Of a stretch of 42,985 nt of DNA, positions 23,097 through 31,673 are shown one piece after another. Made by a program: the position numbers and the translations under genes. Each line of letters opens with the position of its first letter. Position 1 is the first letter of the stretch. Location: NCBI GenBank assembly GCA_024697645.1, contig JAILFH010000117.1, positions 1-42,985 of the forward strand, read 5' to 3'. Source of the stretch: Prevotella sp. GTDB taxonomy: Bacteria > Bacteroidota > Bacteroidia > Bacteroidales > Bacteroidaceae. The notes under the pieces are model-generated. The model ran no database searches. It was not told where the DNA came from and saw only the letters and a program-made list of their open reading frames with translations.

Positions 23097-25472
23097 TTAG
23101 AATCTCAGAGTGATGTTACCTATAGCAGTGAATCCAGCCATAGGAATAAATCCGATTTGATAGTAGCGATCATCAGTGTCCTTAGCGCCCTCCTCAGCAT
23201 AGGCAGAATAAACCCAACCGCTGTTTGCATAATGGCGGTCGAAGATATTGTTCAGATTCACGCCGAATACCACTTCCTTCAGACCTGCAAATCTCTTACC
23301 CACTTTCCAAGTGTAGTTGAGGTTAACGTTTGTCTGTGAGAAGCAAGGCAGTGAGCGATCAGCATTTTCGGTATTGTCGAGATACTGACGGCTAACGAAA
23401 TTGGTGTGCCAAATAGCCTGGAAACCATTGTAATGGAAGTTGAGGAATCCATTGAGGATAGCAGCCGGCGAGAATGCAAGAGTTGACTTACAATAATGAA
23501 TTGTTCGATAACCTTCATCAGCGTACCAATCCTCAGCATACTCTGTGAAATCCTTGATCTTGTTCTCAGAAAGTGCTGCATTACCCGCAATGGTCAGCCA
23601 GTTAAGTGGACTCCAGTCGGCCGACAGTTCCACACCCATTCGATAACTCTTATCGATGTTTGTGGTGAGGTTTTCACCGATATCACTTTGTTGACCCGTC
23701 TGCACAAATTGATCCTTATAGTCCATGTAATAGAAGTTCACGCCTGCGTGCCAATTACTTCCGCTGTAGTCGTAACCAAGTTCGAAGTCGAGCAGATGCT
23801 CTGCATCGGGTGCTGGATAGTTGCCGTTGTCGGTGAAGTTATTACGCTCAGGCTCACGACTGGCATAAGCGACTGAGAAATAAGCCTTGTGACCATCTTG
23901 ATGGTAACTGACACCCGCCTTTGGATTGAAGAAATCGTACTTCGAATCGATGTCCAGAGCCTGATTCTTGTATGTTCCGTCAGCCTGCTCAATGAACTTG
24001 TCATTCACTCCGTCTGTCTTATAACTTACATGACGATACTGCAGATCGCCGAAGAGATCCCATGCTGAAGTGATGTGGTAAGTTCCCTTGATGAAGGCAG
24101 AATAGTCATCCTTGTCAGCATCTGAATCGTAATACTTATAGTCGGTAGGATATTTCTTTTCTACGTCAGCATTGGCGATGTAGGTAAGATAACCGAAGTG
24201 GTTTCCGCGGAACTGCTGAAGGTTCACACCACCAATCACATCCCAGAACTCATTCTTGTAGTTAACGTTATAGATAGCGCCATAAGTGTGCTGCGTCATA
24301 CCCTTCTCACGTACGAAGTCGGAGCGTTTAATATTACTTCCATCAGCCGTAGTGGCTAAGAGACCATACTTGGAAAGTTTGTTGTTCGGACGGAACTCCC
24401 TATAGTATCCATGGCCATAGGTGTAGTGCAAAGCCACATTGTGTGACCATTGGTTGCTTGGCTGCCATGAGAACGACAGAATGTTATGGTCCTGTACGAA
24501 GTTGTCCGTTGCCTTGTCCCAGTAAGAACCATCGTTCATCTTGTAGCGCTGGGTCATATAGTTTCCGTCCGCATCTTGTGGGAAAGCCCAGTTATTGTCA
24601 TCAAAGACGATGGCTTCGTAGAGTGAGTTGAACTTGCCAAGGCCACGATCGTAGAGATCCTTGTAGTTGCGAATGTCACCACCCATCAAGGAAGCATCGT
24701 CGTTACCTGCCGTTACTCCGTTCCAAGCCTGTCCGGTGTGCTCATAGTTTCCTACGTTCTTGTAACTTACCTTGAAATTGTCTCCATACCAAGTCAGACC
24801 ACCATAGAATGAGCCTGAATTGCCACTGGTTCCATGAAGAAAACCATCAGTACCGGTATGATGATAAGCACCGTCAAACACTAAGTGATCCCAGAGTAAC
24901 CCAGTGGAAAAGTTTGCACCAACATTATAGGTGTTGTAACTGCCGTATGATCCTGTAATCTCAAGACTGGGCACCTGACTCGGTGCGGCCAATGCCAAAG
25001 AGATAGAACCTCCGAAGGCACCGTCACCATTGGTCGACGTACCAATACCACGCTGAATCTGGGCAGATCCGAGTAGAGAAGCATATGAATTCATGTTTGC
25101 CCAGAAAACGCATTGGTCTTCAGGTGAGTTGAGGGCAACACCGTCAAGTGTTACGTTGATACGCGAACCTGCAGCACCACGGATTCGCATATAAGCCGTT
25201 CCTGTGCCAAGTCCGTTCTCGCCCCATGCCAGAACACCTGGTGTGTTGGCAAAGAGGAAAGGAAGTTCCTGACCGCTTTTTGAAAAGTTCTGGAGTTGTT
25301 GTTTGCTCATGTTTGCTACGGCAAAAGGAGCATTCTCTTGAGCACGTACGCCTTTCACTACCACTTCCTGTAAGTCTTCGAGTCGCAGGGAATCGGTGTC
25401 GTCTGACTGCGCCCAAGCCGCAGCAGAAGGTACAAAGGCCAAAGTAGCCAATGCAATGAGATAATTCTTCAT
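23097..25472 (-). CDS. TonB-dependent outer-membrane receptor, thiamine-regulated
   Basis: A 791-residue outer-membrane barrel for energised uptake, probably of thiamine or a thiamine phosphate. Signal peptide 1-21 ends in AWAQ; a TonB-box-like 'LQEVVVKG' follows at about 34-41, then the plug domain ('PGVLAWGENGLGTGTAYMRIRG', cited in part; 'TLDGVALNSPED'; 'IQRGIGTSTNGDGAFGGSI', ~60-165), then the beta-barrel, closing in the aromatic 'NITLRF'. There is no N-terminal carboxypeptidase-like domain, so it is not a SusC-type protein, and no SusD gene is present. The TPP riboswitch in its leader and the pnuT gene behind it give the assignment; the combination is known in Bacteroidetes as a thiamine-uptake pair. 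Confidence 0.9.
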   Translation of the reverse strand: MKNYLIALATLAFVPSAAAWAQSDDTDSLRLEDLQEVVVKGVRAQENAPFAVANMSKQQLQNFSKSGQELPFLFANTPGVLAWGENGLGTGTAYMRIRGAAGSRINVTLDGVALNSPEDQCVFWANMNSYASLLGSAQIQRGIGTSTNGDGAFGGSISLALAAPSQVPSLEITGSYGSYNTYNVGANFSTGLLWDHLVFDGAYHHTGTDGFLHGTSGNSGSFYGGLTWYGDNFKVSYKNVGNYEHTGQAWNGVTAGNDDASLMGGDIRNYKDLYDRGLGKFNSLYEAIVFDDNNWAFPQDADGNYMTQRYKMNDGSYWDKATDNFVQDHNILSFSWQPSNQWSHNVALHYTYGHGYYREFRPNNKLSKYGLLATTADGSNIKRSDFVREKGMTQHTYGAIYNVNYKNEFWDVIGGVNLQQFRGNHFGYLTYIANADVEKKYPTDYKYYDSDADKDDYSAFIKGTYHITSAWDLFGDLQYRHVSYKTDGVNDKFIEQADGTYKNQALDIDSKYDFFNPKAGVSYHQDGHKAYFSVAYASREPERNNFTDNGNYPAPDAEHLLDFELGYDYSGSNWHAGVNFYYMDYKDQFVQTGQQSDIGENLTTNIDKSYRMGVELSADWSPLNWLTIAGNAALSENKIKDFTEYAEDWYADEGYRTIHYCKSTLAFSPAAILNGFLNFHYNGFQAIWHTNFVSRQYLDNTENADRSLPCFSQTNVNLNYTWKVGKRFAGLKEVVFGVNLNNIFDRHYANSGWVYSAYAEEGAKDTDDRYYQIGFIPMAGFTAIGNITLRF

Positions 25473-25500
25473 TTGTATATACCTTATATATAATATATAA

Positions 25501-25598
25501 TAAGGGGGAGGAGAAGGTCTTTTCCCTACGCAGGCATTACCCTGTTCAGGTCAGAGGGTATGATCTCAGCCGATTGCAAATGACAATGGCACCCCTTA
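25501..25598 (-). promoter_or_regulatory. TPP (thiamine pyrophosphate) riboswitch
   Basis: Read on the minus strand it starts TAAGGGGTGCC (P1 and first conserved loop), continues with GGCTGAGATCATACCC, GACCTGA, CAGGGTAATGCCTGCGTAGG, and closes with CCCCTTA pairing the start (25592-25598 with 25501-25507). These are the hallmark sequences of the THI element. It lies 28 bases before the TonB receptor ATG, so TPP binding would most likely block translation initiation; no separate terminator hairpin is visible between it and the ATG. Confidence 0.97.
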
Positions 25599-25621
25599 GT
25601 TTACATTTTGTAAACCGTCGA

Positions 25622-25629
25622 CAAAGGTA
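25622..25629 (-). promoter_or_regulatory. -7 promoter element (TACCTTTG) of the thiamine-uptake operon
   Basis: On the minus strand TACCTTTG lies directly after the T run of the PL11 terminator and about 24 bases before the riboswitch begins. Confidence 0.75.
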
Positions 25630-25631
25630 CG

Positions 25632-25668
25632 AAAAAAATCGGTAACCACCAATGATTACCGATTTTTT
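25632..25668 (-). terminator. Terminator of the PL11 gene
   Basis: On the minus strand AAAAAATCGGTAATC pairs with GTTACCGATTTTTTT around a 7-base loop, with one G-T pair. The thiamine promoter follows two bases after the T run. Confidence 0.93.
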
Positions 25669-25682
25669 CTGCAAGTTTACAC

Positions 25683-28600
25683 TTATTTCTTGACGAATTT
25701 CTTTCCTTTATTGATATTGATGCCTCTCACGGGGGCGTTATGCCTACGTCCCTGCATGTCGTAGACGCCATCCGCCTGATTCTTCGGGTCGCCATCAATA
25801 AGATTGATTCCTGTCGGATCTGGCTGAACGGTAATGATGCCTTCACTTGTCAGACGTGAGTAATCCCAGATATAGCCCTCCATAGGAATTGCTGGCTCAA
25901 AGGTGGGTTCTCCCGAAAGTGAGATGGGAGCCGCACCTGTGAAGATCTTGTAATCAGTATCAGTCAACCAAGTGTCACCCATTTGCTGCATATCGAAGCG
26001 TGGACTGATGAGTTTCACGCGAGTGGCTACGCGCAAGGCATCACAACGAGTCGATCGAGCCTTGAAACGAATGGTTCCACCTTCGTTCACGATGAGTGTT
26101 CCCTCCAGTGTTAGTGTACTGATAGAGGAAGTAGCAGTAGCACGACCTGCTCCAATGGTTCCACCATTGTTTACGGTTATTGAGTTGGCTGCTCCGGTTC
26201 CACATACAGTTCCGCCATTATTCACCATGACAAGTCCAGTTGTCGTCGATGACGAATTTTCCAGACTTACGATACCTTCGTTCACGTTTAATCGTCCTGC
26301 ACTGCTACCCGTCAATGAGAGAATTCCCTCGCCATATTTGTTCAGCGTCGCATTTTCATTGAACGTGCCTGCATAGGTTGTATTGGTGCCAAGATATCCT
26401 ACGTTCCAAACGCTTGTGGCCAGAGTGCAGTCGGAAGCAGTGGAGACAAGTGCTCCAATCTTATGGTTAAGGCTTACCTCGCTGCCGCTCTGGCTCTTCA
26501 CTCCCACAGCATACACGCCGCTTTCAGGTCGGAAAGTACCCTTGGAAAGGTCCATGCCAGAGGTCAGTCTGAACTGACCGGAGGTGGCATTGACTATTCC
26601 CTCGAAGTCGGACAGATTGGTCGAGAAATCTCCACGCACATAGGGGAAGTTGATTTTCAGCGTTCCCTTGCCCAGAAGTTTTCCCTGAATCTTACATCTC
26701 TGTCCGCCATTGATAGTCAGTGAGCGTCCTTCGTCAATATCTATAGTATTGGCAAGTGAGGGAACTGCAGAAGTCGAATTGTTATTGAAGACAGTAATGG
26801 TGGAATTTCCCGTGACATGAATCGTCGACGAGGCTGTTCCGAACGTTGTCCTCCAGGTTCCCATGGCGAGTGTTCCTGCCTGTAGGATTGTGCTCTTCCA
26901 TGGGTTAGTGCCGTCATAAGTGATGTTCAACTGGCCTGCTCCCGTCTTTCTAAGAACACCGTTCTGACCGTTCACAACACCCTTGAACGCTGTCACGCCA
27001 CTCTTGATCTGAACGGTTGCAGTGTCAGTAAGTGTAATGATGCGGTTTGTTGCGGTATTACTATTGTTGACAATCAGCGTGGCTTTGCCAATCTTGAGGT
27101 TTCCTGAGGTTGCAGGAGCGGCACCAATAGAACTTTCGATGCCCCCATCAGCCAGTTCCTTCACTGTTACCGTACCACTCTCTATAACGGTTGGTCCCGT
27201 ATAGTTGCTCTTCGTCGTATTCAGCACCACGCTTCCACCACCATTTATAGTCAGCGAACCTTCGCCAGAGAAACCTCCCGTACCGTTGATGGTGATGGCC
27301 TTCTCTTTGTTTTCGAAGGTCACACTGCTGATAGGCATCAAGTCATTCAGCGTGATTGTTGTCTGCTGGGCATCGTCACCGATGACGATACCGTCGCCGG
27401 CCACAAATTCTGTCGATTCGTCATTGAGTGAGAAGTTTTCGTCGGCATAGTTCCATTCGCTGCTCTCACTTCCGGTCCATCGAACTCCGTCTGCAGCCTC
27501 TCTTTGTTCGTTGATGACAAGCCAGAGTGCCTGTTCGTCATTCGCCACCGTGTAACTCAGGCCTGTCAGCCCGCGAACACTCACCTTCGACAGATCGCCT
27601 GTGAATGTGCCTGTATATTCAATGAGTTTATAGCGTCCGGCAGTGGGCTTGTCCGAATCAGGTACAATCGTAAATACCAGTTTGCCTTCATCGCCAATGC
27701 TCAGATTTCCTTCTACGCGGATAAGGTCAGACAGCAAACCATCGCTCCTGATATCCATCTCAGCAAACAGCCTTTGATTGATGCTGAGGCCTTGTTTCAG
27801 GGTAATCGTGCCAAGTGGCTCACTTTCCGTTCCTGGCATTAGTCGGCAACCTTCATAGTTCAGGGCTCCTTCGAGTAACAACTGCCCATTCAATATAGGA
27901 TTTCCTGCCAAAGTTCCACGAGCGCGCAAATCCACATTGCTGCTGATGGTTGTATTGGCTTCAAGGATTCCTTCTGAGATGTAGGTCGTTCCAGTTTGTT
28001 GCATAGGGATATTCACAACCAAACGTCCCTGCTGACTTTTCCAGAGGTCCATGGCGCCAGTGAATGCTCCTGTGCCGTTCAGTTCAACGCGCTGACCACT
28101 TACTGGCATTGCATAAACCACTGATGGGCTGACGTTTTGGTCAACGGTGACGGCAGCGGGCGCAGTCAAGTCAATCAGAACAGATTTTCCATCAGCATAG
28201 GCTTCCGAAGCCGAGCGCTCGTAGTTGGTGAAACTGCCAGATGTCCAACTCGTAGCCGAAGGTGATAATACGAGGTCGGTCTTCATCACCGGAGGCAATT
28301 GCGGGCGAGGCATGTCGTAGCCCAGATAGAATCCAGGATTCGGACTCTGATAATATCCTTTCGTCGAGCAGTCACCACGATAGTGGGGATCTTCCATCAG
28401 GCAGTAGACATTGTCGATGGCAGTAGGATAATCGGTCGTGAATCCTGTAATGCCTACGCACACGCCATTTTCCACGTGCCGGAGGATGAGTTCCTCGCGC
28501 CAGTCGCCAATAATGTCGCCCCAGAAGGCAGCACGCTTGGCATAAACCGTCAGATAGCGATAATTGCTTTTCTTGGCAATCTCAATGAGGCGACCCTTGA

Positions 28601-30158
28601 AGAAGTCCTGAATATACACATTGTAGTGGCTATCACTGGTTTGAACGATTTCCCGATCAGGTTCGGCGTCCCACCAGACACCTTCGCATGGATACTGACT
28701 GCTGATCCCTTCGATGAGATTTCCCTGTGCGTCATAGATGTTTCCACTCATCGTCGACCACATCTCCCATCCCAGATGATCCGGGTCGATATCAATGCAT
28801 TCGCCTCGACCTACGTCACCCACTTCCGAGAGATACCATTTCTTGATGAATTCGCCGTTGCGGGCATCATACAATACCTGTCCGAGCATATCGCCAGCAT
28901 ATTGCTGAATGGCAAATGTTTCCAGCCCCGGTCGTTCAGGATCAATGTCTGACGTGCGGAATCGGTCGCCATGAGCAATGCCCGTATTGAAGAGAAGCTG
29001 CCCCGTTTGGTCCATAGTGTAGCCACCGACAATCATTTCGTCGCAACCGTCTCCATCCACATCTCCAACACGGATCTGGTGGAAGGCTGGAGCGCCCGTG
29101 GGTGTATTGAACAATTCGACAAGTTTACCTGCCTTGCCGCCCGTAAAGTCATATCCCACGCCCAGATTGTAGTAATGATGATCACCACCCGAACCGCGCA
29201 TGTGCCATTCCATCACGACTGCAGGATGAATTCCGTCGTGGAAGAAAACGCCCATGTGGCCAACATGCTTGTTATACTCATCGCCCATCAGCGAAGAGCG
29301 ATTCGTGCGATTGTAGTGCTGATTATAGGATTGCTCAATGGAGGCTTTCTCCCGACCGGTCATTCCATCAATAATGGAGATATAGCGGGGTGCGTTTCGG
29401 GTGTTTTGCTTCTCATAGTCAACAATGCCGTCTCCATCGGTATCAGCCGTTGTAGAGCCATTCACGTAGAGGCCAAATGTCTTCTGGTCGGGATCCCAGA
29501 ACTGGGTACCGTCACTACTCTGAATGATGACGTCGCCATACCCGTCGCAGTCCATATCGGCTACAGTGATCATGTCGTCCTGACCAGCACAACTCAGTTC
29601 GTTTGGACCAAGTTTAACTGTCCATAGATGCTCGCCTGTCCGGAGATAGCCTTCCACGTAGCAATCGAGTCCGTTGCTGGTGGACAATCGGTTGACGACA
29701 TAATCCATTTCTCCATCCCCATCGAGGTCGATAGGCCACACATAACTCGTATTGAATCCTGAAGCATTCAGTGGCGAGGCATCGAAGCGAATGTCGACAA
29801 ACATATTCCGAAAGTCGAAGGACTTCACCTCGTAGGCTGTTGAGGGCTCCGACTCTTCTTCTCCCACAACCCTTGTCACCGTGACTTTGCTGCCAGTCGG
29901 CACAATTGAAGCCTGTGTCGAATAGTTCGTATTCGCGAGTGGGGTAGAGTTGATTTTCTTCCCATCAACATAGATGTTCCATTTTGCCTGTTCGGGGTCT
30001 TGAGCCAAGCGACGCCAGTTGATGAGTGCTGCCGACCCATTCTTGGCTACCACGACACCACGCCCAAGCGCCTGTTGTTGTCGCTGTGCTGAAACGGAAA
30101 GGGTTGCCAGCATCATCAGGACACATATTGTAAGACGATTTCTCAATAGTCTGTTCAT
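25683..30158 (-). CDS. Secreted rhamnogalacturonan lyase (PL11-type) fused to autotransporter-like beta-strand repeats
   Basis: A 1491-residue exported protein. After a signal peptide (1-24) residues ~25-620 are a family 11 polysaccharide lyase-type eight-bladed propeller, which cuts the rhamnose-galacturonate backbone of rhamnogalacturonan I by beta-elimination. Calcium-type loops repeat: 'DLDGDGEMDYV', 'DMDCDGYGDVI', 'DTDGDGIVDYE', 'DVDGDGCDEMIV'; 'GHMGVFFHDGIHPAVVMEWH' and 'PHYRGDCSTKGYYQSPNPGFY' are further family segments. Residues ~640-1430 are repetitive beta-strand sequence with autotransporter-associated motifs ('NGVLRKTGAGQLNITYDG', 'LNKYGEGILSLTGSS'), likely a solenoid. The end 'DGVYDMQGRRHN' to 'NINKGKKFVKK' is the sorting-type tail. 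Such a passenger-like region on a lyase is unusual and may hold the enzyme away from the cell. It is transcribed alone. Confidence 0.88.
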   Translation of the reverse strand: MNRLLRNRLTICVLMMLATLSVSAQRQQQALGRGVVVAKNGSAALINWRRLAQDPEQAKWNIYVDGKKINSTPLANTNYSTQASIVPTGSKVTVTRVVGEEESEPSTAYEVKSFDFRNMFVDIRFDASPLNASGFNTSYVWPIDLDGDGEMDYVVNRLSTSNGLDCYVEGYLRTGEHLWTVKLGPNELSCAGQDDMITVADMDCDGYGDVIIQSSDGTQFWDPDQKTFGLYVNGSTTADTDGDGIVDYEKQNTRNAPRYISIIDGMTGREKASIEQSYNQHYNRTNRSSLMGDEYNKHVGHMGVFFHDGIHPAVVMEWHMRGSGGDHHYYNLGVGYDFTGGKAGKLVELFNTPTGAPAFHQIRVGDVDGDGCDEMIVGGYTMDQTGQLLFNTGIAHGDRFRTSDIDPERPGLETFAIQQYAGDMLGQVLYDARNGEFIKKWYLSEVGDVGRGECIDIDPDHLGWEMWSTMSGNIYDAQGNLIEGISSQYPCEGVWWDAEPDREIVQTSDSHYNVYIQDFFKGRLIEIAKKSNYRYLTVYAKRAAFWGDIIGDWREELILRHVENGVCVGITGFTTDYPTAIDNVYCLMEDPHYRGDCSTKGYYQSPNPGFYLGYDMPRPQLPPVMKTDLVLSPSATSWTSGSFTNYERSASEAYADGKSVLIDLTAPAAVTVDQNVSPSVVYAMPVSGQRVELNGTGAFTGAMDLWKSQQGRLVVNIPMQQTGTTYISEGILEANTTISSNVDLRARGTLAGNPILNGQLLLEGALNYEGCRLMPGTESEPLGTITLKQGLSINQRLFAEMDIRSDGLLSDLIRVEGNLSIGDEGKLVFTIVPDSDKPTAGRYKLIEYTGTFTGDLSKVSVRGLTGLSYTVANDEQALWLVINEQREAADGVRWTGSESSEWNYADENFSLNDESTEFVAGDGIVIGDDAQQTTITLNDLMPISSVTFENKEKAITINGTGGFSGEGSLTINGGGSVVLNTTKSNYTGPTVIESGTVTVKELADGGIESSIGAAPATSGNLKIGKATLIVNNSNTATNRIITLTDTATVQIKSGVTAFKGVVNGQNGVLRKTGAGQLNITYDGTNPWKSTILQAGTLAMGTWRTTFGTASSTIHVTGNSTITVFNNNSTSAVPSLANTIDIDEGRSLTINGGQRCKIQGKLLGKGTLKINFPYVRGDFSTNLSDFEGIVNATSGQFRLTSGMDLSKGTFRPESGVYAVGVKSQSGSEVSLNHKIGALVSTASDCTLATSVWNVGYLGTNTTYAGTFNENATLNKYGEGILSLTGSSAGRLNVNEGIVSLENSSSTTTGLVMVNNGGTVCGTGAANSITVNNGGTIGAGRATATSSISTLTLEGTLIVNEGGTIRFKARSTRCDALRVATRVKLISPRFDMQQMGDTWLTDTDYKIFTGAAPISLSGEPTFEPAIPMEGYIWDYSRLTSEGIITVQPDPTGINLIDGDPKNQADGVYDMQGRRHNAPVRGININKGKKFVKK

Positions 30159-30306
30159 GATTTTTGTTGTTTATGATTAGGTTAGAAATTTCAGATTCTT
30201 TTTGCTTATAATAAATAATGTATATTTGAGTTGCGAATACGTTCAGACTCGCTATATTGACATAGACATAACATTCAAATGTCGGATTTCATCTGACTCT
30301 TGTTGC

Positions 30307-30314
30307 CAAAGTTA
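30307..30314 (-). promoter_or_regulatory. Possible -7 element (TAACTTTG) of the PL11 gene
   Basis: On the minus strand TAACTTTG lies 149 bases before the ATG at 30158, leaving a leader of about 140 bases. It is the only TAnnTTTG match in the 358-base gap 30159-30516; otherwise the gap holds only the short repeats at its far end and a GGGCTGAGCCC hairpin (30426-30436). Confidence 0.5.
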
Positions 30315-30480
30315 AGATCAACTTTCCTCTGGTCTTAAAACTCAACGAAAACACTTCCCTTAGGAGTGTCTGCCTCTGAAGTATTCTTGCCTTATCAAGA
30401 AAATATCAGAAGCCAAAGTGTTTAGGGCTGAGCCCATAAGAGCATTAGAAGCCAAAGAATTTACTCCTCCAAGGCATTTC

Positions 30481-30510
30481 TCTTGCCCCTTGTCCCTTAC
30501 TCCTTGCCCC
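30481..30510. repeat. Short CCTTGCCCC-type repeat just after the lipoprotein gene
   Basis: TCTTGCCCCTTGTCCCTTAC and TCCTTGCCCC form about four loose 8-bp repeats, beginning seven bases after the stop codon of the minus-strand lipoprotein gene. The position at a gene end recalls the AARGTAAC repeats. Confidence 0.5.
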
Positions 30511-30516
30511 TAATAT

Positions 30517-31404
30517 CTATTTGCCAATCATCCTCTTGGCAGTAGTGTTAAGCAGCGGCATCAGATCCTCATAGGGAATCACAAACTGGGGTAATCCAGC
30601 AGCATAGGCTGCAATTTCGTATTGGTTGTAGAGGAAGAAGATGCCTTCCTTTGTAAACAGCGGCGGACACTGGGGTAGGGGAATATAGTAGGCCGAAGCC
30701 TCACCCTGCAGTAAGTTTTCAAGGTCCTCCTCTTTGAATTGTTCCTCACCGCTATTGAAGTAACTGAGGATTCCCTTTCTCATGAGGTCCTGCAGATTGC
30801 TTTCTTCCACGGGTTTCAGGATTTCCCAGCCAATTCTGCGTCCATCGCTCTTGCGGAAGGTCTGACCATAGATAATATAACTGCCATGAGCGCCGCCCAG
30901 GTAGATGTCATTCGTATAGTTCATGGTCACCCAGTTGGCTCCTTCGTCTAATTTACTGATAGATATGGAGTCGTAGAGTTGTGGAATGAAGCGGTCCTCT
31001 TGATCTGAATCGCCGAACAACTCTTTGTAGTTATCGGCATTTTCCTTGCAGATAGCAGCAAAATAGTGTTCTGCGATGGCTGCTGTGTCAGCAAGAAGTT
31101 TGTCGTAGTCGCCATTGCCATCTTCCGCATAGGTACCTCCCAGTCGCTCGCAAATCCATTCGTTGATCGAAGCCACGAGCCTCTTATTTTTCTTGTTGGC
31201 AATCGGATAGGCGATATTCAGTGCGCTCGTAGCAATCAAGTCACTCACATGTCGGGATGAAAGAGCCACGGCAATCGTGTCTTTAATCTCAGCAGGTTGC
31301 TCAGTTTTTTGTTCACTTTTTAGTTCGTTCTTTTGTTCACTTTTGGGGTCGCATGCCGCCGTCATCAATAGAAGTAGCAGCAGTGAAATCAATTCGAATC
31401 TCAT
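30517..31404 (-). CDS. DUF3298-type (RsiV-like C-terminal domain) lipoprotein
   Basis: A 295-residue lipoprotein. The signal peptide 'MRFELISLLLLLLMTAAC' ends in a lipobox, and a charged spacer with three imperfect KSEQK repeats follows ('KSEQKNELKSEQKTEQ'). The main domain, with 'LGGAHGSYIIYGQTFRKSDG' and 'GIFFLYNQYEIAAYAAGLPQFVIPY' (cited in part), matches the DUF3298/RsiV-like domain found in many Bacteroidetes envelope proteins, whose role is mostly unknown. I chose the ATG at 31404 because it begins the signal peptide; the frame extends to a TTG at 31485, but this lies inside the -7 element, and a Met at 31428 is the only other option. It stands alone. Confidence 0.8.
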   Translation of the reverse strand: MRFELISLLLLLLMTAACDPKSEQKNELKSEQKTEQPAEIKDTIAVALSSRHVSDLIATSALNIAYPIANKKNKRLVASINEWICERLGGTYAEDGNGDYDKLLADTAAIAEHYFAAICKENADNYKELFGDSDQEDRFIPQLYDSISISKLDEGANWVTMNYTNDIYLGGAHGSYIIYGQTFRKSDGRRIGWEILKPVEESNLQDLMRKGILSYFNSGEEQFKEEDLENLLQGEASAYYIPLPQCPPLFTKEGIFFLYNQYEIAAYAAGLPQFVIPYEDLMPLLNTTAKRMIGK

Positions 31405-31482
31405 GATTTTGGTTTTTAAAGTGTACATAATGTTCGCTTCATAGGAATACACCTTATTTAATAAGGTTCCATGAATGTACTG

Positions 31483-31490
31483 CAAAGATA
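31483..31490 (-). promoter_or_regulatory. -7 promoter element (TATCTTTG) of the lipoprotein gene
   Basis: On the minus strand TATCTTTGC lies 79 bases before the ATG at 31404 and rules out translation from codons upstream of about 31478. Confidence 0.7.
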
Positions 31491-31586
31491 AACATAATTT
31501 GCAGACAAGCCAACAGAATCAAGTAAAAAAAATGTTATTTGGACTCAAGTTTCATGATTCATGTATCTTGTTTCAAGTTTTTTTTG

Positions 31587-31594
31587 TAAATTTG
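31587..31594 (+). promoter_or_regulatory. -7 promoter element (TAAATTTG) of the GT2/DUF4922/SpoIID gene
   Basis: TAAATTTGC follows a run of eight T and lies 80 bases before the ATG at 31674. A TTG at 31568-31570 is closer than the usual -33 distance. Confidence 0.6.
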
Positions 31595-31673
31595 CAAGTG
31601 GAATGAAACCTTCTTTAGGCTCAGCCTTCAGACGTTGGTTTCGCGTTCCAGACAAAATGGGTAAATATTTGCT

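Noticed and set aside
28299..29627. Two plus-strand frames of about 217 codons opposite the PL11 gene
   Set aside because: They lie antisense to the conserved lyase domain and show no family motif or promoter.
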